A DNA stretch of 64,000 nucleotides from Aquisalibacillus elongatus (GTDB lineage Bacteria > Bacillota > Bacilli > Bacillales > Alkalibacillaceae), in contig NZ_RKRF01000009.1 of assembly GCF_003843875.1 (NCBI RefSeq), positions 186,001 through 250,000 of the forward strand, given 5' to 3'. The notes beneath the pieces are model-generated. The model was not told where the DNA came from and did no database searches. It was given only the letters and a program-made list of their open reading frames with translations. Both the position numbers and the translations under genes were made by a program. Positions 1 to 8,831 of the stretch are shown one piece after another. Position 1 is the first letter of the stretch. Each line of letters starts with the position of its first letter.

Positions 1-769
1 TAGTCATTCTAGTTGCCTTTCTACTGATTAACTCAAATGTTAATAACCAACAAGTCAAAACACAAACAAACTTAAATTCCAAAAATCATTCATTATACTC
101 TTTTAAAATTGAAAACAAAAATCCAGCTATCGTTAACAAATTAATCACTAGCAAAGAGAAAGAATTAGAACAAACAAAAAGAACTCTGAAAATAAAGAAG
201 TAACGAAAAAGAATGAGGAAGAGAAAATTAATAAAGAGGAAACCACTCAGGTAACAGTTAAAGATCAAGAGCAACAAAAGGTACAAAACAAGAAAAAAGA
301 TACCGCTTCTCATAGAGTTGCCAAACAAGTAAAGAAGGAGGAAAAAGATCAAAATTTAGTAGTAAAAGAGTCAACTAAGAAAGAAAAAGCCGATTCCTCT
401 ACAAATGAAGAAAAGTCTAAAATTAAAAAAACAGATCATGCTACTTCCTCAGGAAAAATTTATTCATTAAAGAGTGAAGAGCAATTTTTCAATCTTATAA
501 ACAATAATCAAATCGTAGCGCTGTTTCATAGTGATACTTGTCCGTATTCTCCAGCAGTATTAGCCAAAAAGAATGAACTAGCTAATCATTTCGCACCCTT
601 TGATTTAGTGCTTGTCGATATTGATAATTTTCCTGGAATATCTAAAGTTTACGGAAATATAACTCCTAATTTATTAGGGTTCAATCATGGTAATTATGAA
701 TTCTCAGCAAAAGGTGAAGGTATCGCTAATGAAGAGTTTTTAGAGTGGTTTACTCAAAAATTTAAATAA
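1..769 (+). pseudogene. Frameshifted membrane-anchored thioredoxin-like protein (partial)
   Basis: A thioredoxin-fold protein whose 5' end lies outside the window. From base 3 one frame reads a hydrophobic anchor (VILVAFLLI) and a charged stretch, and stops at TAA 201-203. A second frame, open from 152 to TAA 767-769, reads a long Lys/Glu-rich linker and then a C-terminal domain with HSDTCPYS and TPNLL, the latter a likely cis-Pro loop. One additional A in the A5 run at 176-180 would join the two frames, so this is either a one-base deletion or a sequencing error in a homopolymer. Only one Cys is seen in the active-site motif, so ordinary dithiol exchange is unlikely. The fold call rests on motifs only; the exact function is unknown. 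Confidence 0.6.
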
Positions 770-818
770 TAGTGAGTGCACACTGATAATAAAACCATAT
801 TTTAGAGCAAATAAAGAA

Positions 819-841
819 GCTTTTGCGCTATGCGCAAAAGC
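819..841. terminator. Bidirectional hairpin terminator
   Basis: A 10-bp inverted repeat (GCTTTTGCGC/GCGCAAAAGC, loop TAT) lies between the convergent thioredoxin-like and FhuF-like genes. Read on the minus strand it is followed by a T-rich tail, so it mainly ends the siderophore operon. Confidence 0.8.
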
Positions 842-848
842 CTCCTCT

Positions 849-1634
849 CTATTGTGTACTTTTCACCGTCTCAAACGGTAGTGGTTTGGCTGCGTCCTCT
901 GGGGATTTCGGACAGGTGGAGCAGCACTTACGATCCGAGTTGGCGCCGTAATAGAAGCAGCATGTGCGGCGAATGCGTGTTCCGTCGACTTGAATGCGGC
1001 GACCCCAATAGAAATTCGTCAGTTGGTTGCAATCATCGGTGAATGCGTTCGCTGACAGACCTCGGATTAGGTATTCGTAATCTTCTTCTACACGCTTAGC
1101 AACATGTGAAAAGCGTTCTTCTTTTAATTTTTTCTCGTATAACCAATAAACATAAATCGCGATGTTCTCCCAAAGGTTCGGTCGAGGCACTCGTGAGACT
1201 TTGTTAAAGACGTTGACGAGTTTGTCCAGTTTTTGAAAAATTTCTTCGGTTAACACCTGGCGTTCCGTCTCTCGTCTTTCTTCAGACATCTTTTCAACCG
1301 ATAGTTGGTCCATATAGAGATTAGGCAACCACTTATCACCGACCGTATTCGAGACAAGGCCTGCACGGTTAAAGGTCATGTCCAACTTCATATCATGTAC
1401 CGTCATCAGGTAAAGAGCCGGTAATGCGATATTGAAGCCAAGTCGCTTCATAAGCTGGGAGCCTGCGACAAAAATGCTTTCAGTATTGAATTCATGCTTA
1501 ATGTCTTGCAAATAGTTCCGTAAGTATTCCTCATCCATAAGCTGATCCAATTTAACCGAAACATTTTCGGCATAATCAACCATTCTGAAGTTGTCTTTTA
1601 GATAAATTTTTTCTGATTTCAACAGTTGTGTCAT
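849..1634 (-). CDS. FhuF-like [2Fe-2S] ferric-siderophore reductase
   Basis: A 261-residue cytoplasmic protein likely to release iron from an imported ferric siderophore by reduction. The C-terminal cysteines C225, C226, C237, C238 and C241 (RRTCCFYYG...KCCSTCP) match the CC-x10-C-x2-C cluster ligands of the FhuF family; the N-terminal half resembles the IucA/IucC C-terminal/FhuF fold. It is the last gene of a minus-strand run behind two FecCD permeases (27-base gap) and ends at a hairpin terminator. An AAAGGGTG ribosome site supports the ATG start. Regulation is presumably by Fur through the shared upstream promoter. The siderophore is not identifiable from sequence. Confidence 0.82.
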   Translation of the reverse strand: MTQLLKSEKIYLKDNFRMVDYAENVSVKLDQLMDEEYLRNYLQDIKHEFNTESIFVAGSQLMKRLGFNIALPALYLMTVHDMKLDMTFNRAGLVSNTVGDKWLPNLYMDQLSVEKMSEERRETERQVLTEEIFQKLDKLVNVFNKVSRVPRPNLWENIAIYVYWLYEKKLKEERFSHVAKRVEEDYEYLIRGLSANAFTDDCNQLTNFYWGRRIQVDGTRIRRTCCFYYGANSDRKCCSTCPKSPEDAAKPLPFETVKSTQ

Positions 1635-1661
1635 GTGAAAACACCCTTTGTTGTTTATTAG

Positions 1662-2711
1662 TTATTTACGAGTTTTGAATAACAAGTAGATAAAATATGG
1701 TGCACCGATAAGTGATGTGAAAACACCTGCTGGCAGATCCTGTGGTGCAAAGGCTGTTCTTGCAATGAGGTCTGCGATGACGACAATAATTGCGCCAATA
1801 AGCGCGGATACTGGAATTAACGCGCCAAATACAGAACCGACTAATCGTTTGGCGATATGAGGTGCCATAAGCCCGACGAACCCAATTCCGCCTGCGAATG
1901 CGACGGAACCGCCAGCTAGTGCTGTTGCTAAAACGAGTAATATGAGTCGGTCTTTCTGCACGGTTGCACCGGCGTTAGTCGCAAGGTCATCCCCTAGCGA
2001 CTGCATATTCAATTGCGATATAAAGAAAAACAGCAATATGGTTAAACCTAAAATCCAAGGTGTGACGGTCGCAATCTCGGGCCAGTTCGTGCCATTGACG
2101 CTTCCAGTTAACCAAATATTTGCACGGGCGGCAGTATGAATCGGTCCGAACGTCATTAGCATCGTTGTCACAGCCTCAACTGCAGCTGATAAACCGACTC
2201 CAATTAATACCAATTTAATGGGCTGTACGCCATTTTTTGTTGTGGCTAAAATATATACGAATATGCCCATCAAAACGGCTCCAACTAACGAAGCAAAAGG
2301 AAGCCAGTGAATACTAACAGTCAACGCTTGACTGCGATCACTAAAGGCGACTAAAAAGCCTACTGTCGACAAGGCTGCGCCTGCCGTAATCCCGATAATA
2401 TCTGGGGATGCTAAAGGGTTTCGGATGATGCCTTGTAAAATCGCACCAGACATAGCTAGCCCTGCACCCGCTAAGATAGAAAGCAGAATTCGTGGCATTC
2501 GAAAATCGTTCACCGTTAAATCATGCATATATTCGCCATAGCCAAATAACGCCTTAATCACGTCTTGTGGCCAAATTTTCATCTGGCCCATGCCGAGACT
2601 AAGTATCGCTAAGCTAATTAAAACTAAGGTTAGCAACGATATGACTTTCAAATATTTTTTATTAATAACAATCTTATACTTCCATATTTTTATATTAGTG
2701 TAATTACTCAT
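1662..2711 (-). CDS. yfhA: Iron-siderophore ABC transporter permease (FecCD family)
   Basis: Membrane subunit of a BtuCD-type importer, 349 residues with about 9-10 hydrophobic helices. The family signatures GRNPLASPDIIGITAGA-like (here IRNPLASPDIIGITAGA) and GGIGFVGLMAPHIAKRLVG are visible. It overlaps the upstream permease by 8 bases, so the two are translationally coupled and probably form a heterodimer. The N-terminus is longer and more basic than in the partner. The arrangement (binding protein divergent from two permeases, no ATPase) matches Bacillus subtilis yfiY / yfiZ-yfhA, a hydroxamate-siderophore importer that borrows the ATPase YusV; the symbol is given on that basis. Confidence 0.85.
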   Translation of the reverse strand: MSNYTNIKIWKYKIVINKKYLKVISLLTLVLISLAILSLGMGQMKIWPQDVIKALFGYGEYMHDLTVNDFRMPRILLSILAGAGLAMSGAILQGIIRNPLASPDIIGITAGAALSTVGFLVAFSDRSQALTVSIHWLPFASLVGAVLMGIFVYILATTKNGVQPIKLVLIGVGLSAAVEAVTTMLMTFGPIHTAARANIWLTGSVNGTNWPEIATVTPWILGLTILLFFFISQLNMQSLGDDLATNAGATVQKDRLILLVLATALAGGSVAFAGGIGFVGLMAPHIAKRLVGSVFGALIPVSALIGAIIVVIADLIARTAFAPQDLPAGVFTSLIGAPYFIYLLFKTRK

Positions 2712-3702
2712 TTATGCCCCTCCTCGCAATGTAAATGAAGAAAGGAGCACCTACAAACGCTGTCATAACTCCAATTGGAACTTCTGCTGGCATAATGATA
2801 TAACGTGCACCAATATCAGCCGAAATCAATAAAATAGCTCCCAGTAACCCGCTATATGGTATTACCCATCGATAATCATAACCTACTAACCAGCGGGCGA
2901 TATGAGGAATAATTAGGCCGACAAAACCAATAGGTCCTGCAATCGCAACAGCCCCACCTGCAAGTAAAACAATGACCATTGCACCAATGACTTTAACTAG
3001 CCACGTCTTTTGCCCGAGGCCAACTGCAACATCCTCCCCCATTGTCAGCACATTCATTTTCTTTCCTATAAGTAAGGAAGTCACCCAGCCAATAACTAAA
3101 TAAGGTAGGACATCAACTAATAATTCCAAGTCACGTCCCTGCACAGCACCTGCTAGCCAGAACAATACCTGATCTAACGATTGCTCGTTCAAGGTCAACA
3201 TACCTTGCGTCATAGACGAGAACAATGCTGCAATTGCAGCGCCCGCAAGCGTCAATTTAACAGGGGTCAGGCCATCTGTTCCAACTGATCCTAGGGAATA
3301 CACTACAACAGCTGCAATCGCGGCACCTAAAAATGCTAGCCACGTAAAGCCTGTAATTGAAGTTATCCCTAGAAAACTTACCCCTAGTACAACAAAAAAA
3401 CTAGCGCCTGCATTAATACCAAAAATGCTCGGTGATGCTAGAGGGTTTTTCGTTAATCCTTGCATAATCGCACCTGCAATAGCCAAACTAGAACCAACAG
3501 CAACGGCAATTAACGCTCGAGGTATTCGAGTTGTTTGTATAATGTAATGCTCATTCGATTGATCAAAATTCGTAAATGAATCAATGACCATTTGGGTGGT
3601 GATTTTGGTTAAGCCAAAAATTACACTCGCCCAAATTAATATTAAAACAGCTATAAAGCCAATGATAATCCCCAATATCCGGGTTGATGTTTTCGTCAAC
3701 AT
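2704..3702 (-). CDS. yfiZ: Iron-siderophore ABC transporter permease (FecCD family)
   Basis: First gene of the minus-strand siderophore operon, 332 residues, polytopic. It shows the same two signatures as its partner: TKNPLASPSIFGINAGASF and AGPIGFVGLIIPHIARWLVG. It should pair with the downstream permease and receive substrate from the divergently encoded lipoprotein. The ribosome site (GAAAGG) is about 12 bases from the ATG, rather far. Its promoter at 3743-3771 is overlapped by a Fur box. No ATP-binding subunit is encoded nearby, so energy must come from an ATPase elsewhere in the genome. Confidence 0.85.
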   Translation of the reverse strand: MLTKTSTRILGIIIGFIAVLILIWASVIFGLTKITTQMVIDSFTNFDQSNEHYIIQTTRIPRALIAVAVGSSLAIAGAIMQGLTKNPLASPSIFGINAGASFFVVLGVSFLGITSITGFTWLAFLGAAIAAVVVYSLGSVGTDGLTPVKLTLAGAAIAALFSSMTQGMLTLNEQSLDQVLFWLAGAVQGRDLELLVDVLPYLVIGWVTSLLIGKKMNVLTMGEDVAVGLGQKTWLVKVIGAMVIVLLAGGAVAIAGPIGFVGLIIPHIARWLVGYDYRWVIPYSGLLGAILLISADIGARYIIMPAEVPIGVMTAFVGAPFFIYIARRGINE

Positions 3703-3742
3703 AGGTCAAAATACCTTTCATACCCTTTATCTTGCTGCTTTT

Positions 3743-3771
3743 AGTCTAATTTAATTGATAATCATTGTCAA
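3743..3771 (-). promoter_or_regulatory. Sigma-A-type promoter of the siderophore permease operon
   Basis: Read on the minus strand: -35 TTGACA (3771-3766), a 17-base spacer and -10 TAGACT (3748-3743). The -35 lies inside Fur box 1. Confidence 0.6.
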
Positions 3772-3792
3772 TGAACTTGAGAATCATTTTCA
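3756..3792. promoter_or_regulatory. Two Fur boxes (left pair)
   Basis: TGATAATCATTGTCA at 3756-3770 and TGAGAATCATTTTCA at 3778-3792 match the 7-1-7 Fur consensus (TGATAAT-N-ATTATCA) with one and two mismatches. They cover the -35 region of the minus-strand permease operon. Confidence 0.85.
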
Positions 3793-3811
3793 ATTAATTG
3801 CATAAAACCTA

Positions 3812-3840
3812 TTGACTTTATAATTGATAACCATTATCAT
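3812..3840 (+). promoter_or_regulatory. Sigma-A-type promoter of the siderophore-binding protein gene
   Basis: -35 TTGACT (3812-3817), 17-base spacer, -10 TATCAT (3835-3840). The spacer and -10 lie inside Fur box 3, so iron-bound Fur would block the polymerase. Confidence 0.65.
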
Positions 3841-3867
3841 TTGTATTGTGATTGAAAATCATTCTCA
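3825..3867. promoter_or_regulatory. Two Fur boxes (right pair)
   Basis: TGATAACCATTATCA at 3825-3839 and TGAAAATCATTCTCA at 3853-3867. Together with the left pair there are four boxes in about 110 bases, two for each divergent promoter. Confidence 0.85.
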
Positions 3868-3914
3868 ATCAACAATAATAAAATATAAAAATTACATACA
3901 GGAGGAGAACACAT

Positions 3915-4913
3915 ATGTTTAAATCAAACGCTTGGAAGTTAGGATTACTCCTTTTAGCACTTGTGTTTACATTAGCTGCTTGCGGTGGATCTGATGACAA
4001 TACGGATGAAAACGCAGGCGACCAAAACAATGATCAAGAGCAATCTTCAGATGAAGAAACAGAATCTTATACGGTTGAACACGCAATGGGCGAAGAAACC
4101 ATTGATGGAGATCCTGAACGTATTGTTGTTCTAACAAACCACGGTACAGAAGCTCTTCTATCTTTAGGAATTGAGCCAGTTGGTGCTGTTCAGTCATGGA
4201 CTGGAGACCCTTGGTATGACCATATCAGTGATGATATGGAGGGTGTTGAAGTCGTCGGAACCGAAAGTAACATCAACTTAGAGGCGATTGCAGCACTTGA
4301 GCCTGACCTTATTTTAGCTAACAAAATGCGTCAGGAAGAACACTACGATAAATTAAGCAAAATTGCTCCAACAGTATTTGAAGAAACTCTACGTGGCGAC
4401 TGGAAAATCAACTTCGAGCTTATCGCTGAAGCCGTTAATATGGAAGAAGAAGGGCAACAAGTTTTAGATGATTATCAACAACGCGTAGAAGATTTACGTA
4501 CGAAACTTGAAGAAGAAAATAAATTAGACACAAAAGTTTCAATGGTACGCTTTATGCCATCAGATGTCCGCATTTACCATAAGGATTCTTTCTCAGGCAT
4601 TATCTTAGATGAAATCGGATTAGCCCGTCCTGAATCACAGGATGTCGATGACTTTGCCGCTAAAGGTGTGACGAAAGAACGCATTGGTGAAATGGATGGC
4701 GACGTTATTTTCTACTTCACGTATCAACCAGAAGGTGAAGATGGAAAAGCTGTAGAAAGCGAATGGGTTAACGATCCACTATGGAACAACTTAGAAGCTG
4801 TTCAAGCTGGTAACGCTTATGAAGTTAGTGACACCATTTGGAATACAGCAGGCGGCGTCCGCGCAGCTAACTTAATGTTAGACGATTTAGAAGAGAAACT
4901 ACTTTCTGAATAA
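3915..4913 (+). CDS. yfiY: Iron-siderophore substrate-binding lipoprotein
   Basis: Extracellular solute-binding protein of a siderophore importer, 332 residues. The signal peptide ends in a lipobox (LAAC, lipidated Cys23), followed by an acidic Asp/Glu/Gln/Ser-rich linker to about residue 50 and then a class III (FepB/FecB-type) periplasmic-binding fold starting near PERIVVLTNHGTEALLSLG. The strong AGGAGG site and the ATG at 3915 are clear. It is transcribed away from the two permeases under the four-box Fur region. The very acidic linker fits a halophile surface protein. Residues GVRAANLMLDDL near the C-terminus are typical of the Bacillus group. Confidence 0.88.
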   Translation: MFKSNAWKLGLLLLALVFTLAACGGSDDNTDENAGDQNNDQEQSSDEETESYTVEHAMGEETIDGDPERIVVLTNHGTEALLSLGIEPVGAVQSWTGDPWYDHISDDMEGVEVVGTESNINLEAIAALEPDLILANKMRQEEHYDKLSKIAPTVFEETLRGDWKINFELIAEAVNMEEEGQQVLDDYQQRVEDLRTKLEEENKLDTKVSMVRFMPSDVRIYHKDSFSGIILDEIGLARPESQDVDDFAAKGVTKERIGEMDGDVIFYFTYQPEGEDGKAVESEWVNDPLWNNLEAVQAGNAYEVSDTIWNTAGGVRAANLMLDDLEEKLLSE

Positions 4914-4946
4914 ACGTCACGGTTTATTACCCCCCCATTATATATA

Positions 4947-4979
4947 AAAGCTTGGATCAAGCCGATCCAAGCTTTTTTT
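4947..4979 (+). terminator. Intrinsic terminator after the binding-protein gene
   Basis: A 12-bp stem (AAAGCTTGGATC paired with GATCCAAGCTTT, loop 4959-4963) is followed by a T run. Confidence 0.88.
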
Positions 4980-5048
4980 CATTAATGTTTGAACACATCT
5001 TTTACATAAACTATACTAAATACAGAATTTTAAAAGGAGCGTTCACCG

Positions 5049-5447
5049 TTGATCGAAGTTTATGTGGATGGTGCATCACAAGGCAACCCAGGCCCTAGTG
5101 GAGTAGGTATTTATATTAAAGCAAAGGCTAACCAATATGAGTATTCGATTCCATTAGAGACACATTCAAATCATGAAGCTGAGTTTATAGCTGTTATCAA
5201 GGCTCTCGATATATGTCTTGATCAATTTCCAAATGACATTTTATCTTTTCGATCAGACTCTCAAATTGTGGTCGATGCCATCGAAGAAGAATACACTAAA
5301 AACCATGAGTTTAAACCGTTCTTAGATGAAATAATGGAAAAAGGTTCTCACTTCCCCCTCTATTTCATCAAATGGATTCCTAATAAACAAAATCACCATG
5401 CTGATCGATTAGCTAAGCAAGCGATTCATCAACATAACAAAAGCTGA
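5049..5447 (+). CDS. RNase H-like protein
   Basis: A 132-residue RNase H-fold protein. Acidic residues occur where the RNase HI active site is expected: VDGASQGNPGPSG (D7), HEAEFIAVIKALD (E47), RSDSQIVVDAI (D71) and HADRLAKQA near the end (D120), so a catalytic enzyme acting on RNA-DNA hybrids is plausible. It resembles the short Bacillus YpdQ/YpeP-type proteins more than RnhA. It starts at TTG with AAAGGAG at 5033-5039, 9 bases upstream. It stands alone between two terminators. Confidence 0.8.
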   Translation: MIEVYVDGASQGNPGPSGVGIYIKAKANQYEYSIPLETHSNHEAEFIAVIKALDICLDQFPNDILSFRSDSQIVVDAIEEEYTKNHEFKPFLDEIMEKGSHFPLYFIKWIPNKQNHHADRLAKQAIHQHNKS

Positions 5448-5471
5448 CTCGGTCGACCGAGTCAGCTTTTT
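5439..5471. terminator. Bidirectional terminator (32-bp perfect palindrome)
   Basis: A perfect palindrome at 5439-5470 centred on GGTCGACC with A/T tails on both sides. It serves the convergent RNase H-like and NhaC genes. Confidence 0.9.
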
Positions 5472-5475
5472 AAAT

Positions 5476-6951
5476 TTAACCTTCATAATCTTCTGGTTTT
5501 ACTTCTTCTCCATTTTTACCGTGATAACGTAATCCCCAGCCAGTTAGAGCTGCGATTAACATAACAATCAATAAGCCCCAACCTTGGAAGACAAACGGGA
5601 ATACTTCTGTAGGATTCACCCCTGGGATACCATACTCATCAATGACGCCATTTACAGTCGTGTATGCGAGTAGCACACCACCACTCCAAGGGAAGATATA
5701 CCCTAAAGCCGAGCTAACGGTATCTAAGAAATTCGCACGACGATAAGGGTGTAAGTTTGAGTTTTTACCAATTTTACTTACAAATGGTGCCGCTGCAATC
5801 TCGGCAGCTGTGTTAATCGTGATAAATGAGTTAAGGAATGCCACAATAGCAAAAATGGATAACTCAGCACGTCTAACAACACCATTAATCATGTTAATAA
5901 AGAAGCTCATAATTTTCTCCATAGTACCCGCAATTTCGAGTAAGTAGGAGGCTGATAAAATAAACAAAATCAAGATGGCCATTTCGAAGTATCCACTTAG
6001 ACCACCCATTAAGGCACCTTCAATAACGGCGCCGTCCTCCCCTTCATAGATATGAATGATTTCTGTAAAGTTAATTCCAACGACGAAGAATAAAACAATT
6101 GCCGAAATGATTCCCCACGTTAAGGAAGTTAAAAGATGATGTCCTCCTAGCGCGAGCACCAGAACGAGCACAAACGGTATCAGAAATATTAAACCATTCG
6201 CTGATACTTCGTTTTCTAATTGGCTTAAAGCAACATCTCCGCCAGCTGAAGATGAAGCACCACCGAATATTACAAATAATATTAATGCTGGAATTGCCGC
6301 AGCAATTGAATATTTAAAACGGGAACGTACAACTCCTGGAACATCTGCTTCCTGAGTCGTAGCTGAAACGATTGTCGTATCTGATACTGGCGCTAAGTTA
6401 TCTCCAAATACCGCACCAGATAAAATCGCGGCAAGTAGTATCGTTGGATCTGCCCCTAATATAACACCTGCAGGATACATTAAAATACCAAATGCAGAGA
6501 CTGTACCATAACCTGTACCAACTGCACTTGAGAACATGGATGCTAGGATGAACGTCATTCCAACAAATAGTCCACCTTCAAACCCGGTTAGAAAACCTAA
6601 CCAAATCAGACCATCAACTAAACCACCCGCTTGTAAAAGGGTTGCAAACATTCCTGCCCAGAACCAAGCGATGATCGCCACAACCCCAATTGGTTGCGCC
6701 ATACCATCAAATAAAGCTTGTGCATAATCTTTCCACTTCGACTTCGTTAATAATAGACCTAAAACTAGTCCGATTACCATTCCTAAAATCAAAGCAGATT
6801 CACTAACTAGCTGATTGACACTTAGGACAACCGCCCAAACTATAAAAAATACTAATGGCACAATCGCCATAACTGGACCACCGCGAAACTCAAGCTTTTC
6901 GACTTTTTTCGACGCTGTGGCTTCATCTAGTTCTTCGTTATTATTCCCCAT
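5476..6951 (-). CDS. nhaC: Na+/H+ antiporter, NhaC family
   Basis: A 491-residue polytopic protein that exchanges external protons for cytoplasmic Na+, supporting pH and salt homeostasis. About 12 hydrophobic segments are present. The conserved NhaC block FGDNLAPVSDTTIVSATTQ is at about residues 182-200. The first 25 residues are a charged cytoplasmic tail. A GAGAGGAGG site precedes the ATG at 6951. It is a single-gene unit ending at the palindromic terminator. Substrate specificity (Na+/H+ or malate-Na+/lactate-H+, both within NhaC relatives) cannot be fixed from sequence, but a salt-adapted host favours the antiporter role. Confidence 0.87.
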   Translation of the reverse strand: MGNNNEELDEATASKKVEKLEFRGGPVMAIVPLVFFIVWAVVLSVNQLVSESALILGMVIGLVLGLLLTKSKWKDYAQALFDGMAQPIGVVAIIAWFWAGMFATLLQAGGLVDGLIWLGFLTGFEGGLFVGMTFILASMFSSAVGTGYGTVSAFGILMYPAGVILGADPTILLAAILSGAVFGDNLAPVSDTTIVSATTQEADVPGVVRSRFKYSIAAAIPALILFVIFGGASSSAGGDVALSQLENEVSANGLIFLIPFVLVLVLALGGHHLLTSLTWGIISAIVLFFVVGINFTEIIHIYEGEDGAVIEGALMGGLSGYFEMAILILFILSASYLLEIAGTMEKIMSFFINMINGVVRRAELSIFAIVAFLNSFITINTAAEIAAAPFVSKIGKNSNLHPYRRANFLDTVSSALGYIFPWSGGVLLAYTTVNGVIDEYGIPGVNPTEVFPFVFQGWGLLIVMLIAALTGWGLRYHGKNGEEVKPEDYEG

Positions 6952-7044
6952 AACATGTCCTCCTCTCGAATTTAATAAATATTATACAAGAAGTTCACAA
7001 AATATACAAAATTATTAGATAAAATTATATTTCAACAAAACTTC

Positions 7045-8053
7045 TTAATAAGCGACATGCTCTGACTTCAATTTATGATCGACAAACAACCAAATTTCAA
7101 CTAATAAACTGATTAAAACAACATACGCCCAAAATGATAACATCCAATGTTCAAACTGGGTAAGCCAAGTTGGCAAGTTATAATTAGAATTAACAGTGAG
7201 AGCTAGCGAGAACGCAAAGAACATGCCAAATGTAAAGTTTCTAGACCATTGAGACGTATGATAAACCCAGATCCCTCTTTTGAATCCATGAGTCTTCACT
7301 CGTTTATATGCTCGAAGAACCTCAAGTCCTCCTACAGCCACTAATAACCCCAATACGAAAAACCAAAAATAGTGCATTACATTAGTTGCAAACAAATTAG
7401 AGGTTAAGGCTGCTAATCCATTTATAGATAGCGCACCATGAATAATACAGTTCGTATTCTTCCAATCATCAATTAACGTCAACTCTGTTGAAACAAATCG
7501 TTTTATTAGTAGATACACACCTAATATATAGAATACTAAGCCTAATATCCCTAATGCTTCAGTTATCTCAATCGGTATAAGACTATATAAATTGTTTAGT
7601 AGAATGACAATCGATTGAGTACCTACGGTTGATAATAGTATAATTCAATGAATTTGTTTAGAAGGCCATTTGACTAATTTACTGAAACTCTTAATCATCG
7701 TTATGAGAAAAATTCCCCAAAGGATTATATTAATCGTCGACATGACTTGTAAAAAAGGCAGCGTTTCTGGAAAACTTAAGCAAAACATTACAGAGAACTG
7801 AATCCCCCGCAATCCAAGTTCCAATGGCAAAAGAATGAATCGGGTCATTCAAAAAAGGTTTCAAAAAATCCTTTTGGAAAAATTGAAATGTTAATCGACT
7901 ATAAATTAAAATCCATGCTATAAATAATCAAAAGGCCAAGAATTCTCCTAAGTATCTATCAATAAGCGGAAAGGCTTGCACTCCTCCATATAAGAAAATA
8001 CCAGTTGCCATAATAATAGAAGCAGCAGCTGGATCAATTCTTTTGCTCATCAT
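7045..8053 (-). pseudogene. Degraded TDT-type (tellurite/dicarboxylate) membrane transporter
   Basis: On the minus strand an ATG at 8053 (MMSKRIDPAAASIIMATGIF) opens a polytopic protein interrupted three times: TGA at 7928-7930, an extra G in the G5 run (plus-strand C5 at 7804-7808) that shifts the frame, and TGA at 7645-7647. The original frame resumes after each lesion and continues to 7045, ending LVDHKLKSEHVAY-like (here FVDHKLKSEHVAY). The assembled protein would be about 335 residues with about 10 membrane helices; IMATGIF near the start recalls the TDT (TehA/SLAC1) family, which is a tentative assignment. The lesions sit in hydrophobic stretches, and both TGA codons fit former TGG Trp codons. 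Confidence 0.65.
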
Positions 8054-8113
8054 GATGTTTCACCTCTTCTTCCGCCTATTATTTTAGCAAGTATTTTTTT
8101 AGGTTACCAATTC

Positions 8114-8139
8114 AGAAAAAAACCTGGCATTTACCAGGT
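8114..8139 (-). terminator. Terminator of the Ytr-like ABC operon
   Basis: Minus-strand hairpin ACCTGG/CCAGGT (8122-8127 with 8134-8139, 6-base loop) followed by six Ts. It begins at the stop codon of the last gene. Confidence 0.8.
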
Positions 8140-8831
8140 CATTGTCCCATCGATTCAACCTCTAATTCAGCCGGGACTTCAATTAGGATATGTTGTTTGT
8201 AGATCTCTCTTATTTCATCATCATCAATAACATCAAATAATGATTTATCTTTAATTTGTCTAACAGGGAACTCTTCGGTAGCAGCCCTTAAGGTAATCTC
8301 CGTTTGTACATCCTCAACTACGAATTCATTATTAATAATGTTTAGCTTAAACGGTTTAATTTGTTCCTGTATTTGATTATCTACGTTTCTCATGTATTGA
8401 GTCACCCGAATATTTTCCAATCCCTCAACCTGATTTACATTAACTTCATACATGAAAGGGTTATAATTAACACTTAACGGGCCGCTTGGTTTATTCATTT
8501 CCCACTCTTTAACAATATGAATTGATTCATCCTCTAAGTTTTGACCCTGTTTGGCTTCTTGGAAATGTTCATTCAACTCTCTATATTCACTTGATTCAGC
8601 ATTAATCAAAGGAGTTTGTTGATTGACAATTACGAAATATAATACCGACATAACGGTCAAGGCACCCACATAGACAAAGAGAATCTGATTACGACGAGAT
8701 ATAAAGAAGCTCCCTTTAGAACTTGATCCTTTTATTGGCTTCGTCTTTTTTGAAGATAATTTTACAAAAAGCAATATAGTAAAAACAGCTAAAATCAAAA
8801 CTATAAATTGTGATAAAATATCGCCAATCAT
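8139..8831 (-). CDS. Membrane protein of unknown function, last gene of the GntR/ABC operon
   Basis: A 230-residue protein I do not recognise. It has one hydrophobic helix at about residues 5-23, a basic Ser/Lys linker, and a second helix at about 49-68, followed by a soluble domain of about 160 residues rich in Glu, Asn and Val, which should lie outside the membrane. It overlaps the upstream permease in an ATGA, so it is translationally coupled and is probably an accessory subunit of the same transporter. It could act in sensing or in presenting substrate; nothing in the sequence decides this. Confidence 0.6.
   Translation of the reverse strand: MIGDILSQFIVLILAVFTILLFVKLSSKKTKPIKGSSSKGSFFISRRNQILFVYVGALTVMSVLYFVIVNQQTPLINAESSEYRELNEHFQEAKQGQNLEDESIHIVKEWEMNKPSGPLSVNYNPFMYEVNVNQVEGLENIRVTQYMRNVDNQIQEQIKPFKLNIINNEFVVEDVQTEITLRAATEEFPVRQIKDKSLFDVIDDDEIREIYKQHILIEVPAELEVESMGQ

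Noticed and set aside
86-352. Minus-strand frame rich in Phe and Leu
   Set aside because: It is the complement of the Lys/Glu-rich linker of the thioredoxin-like gene; A-rich codons read backwards give Phe/Leu.
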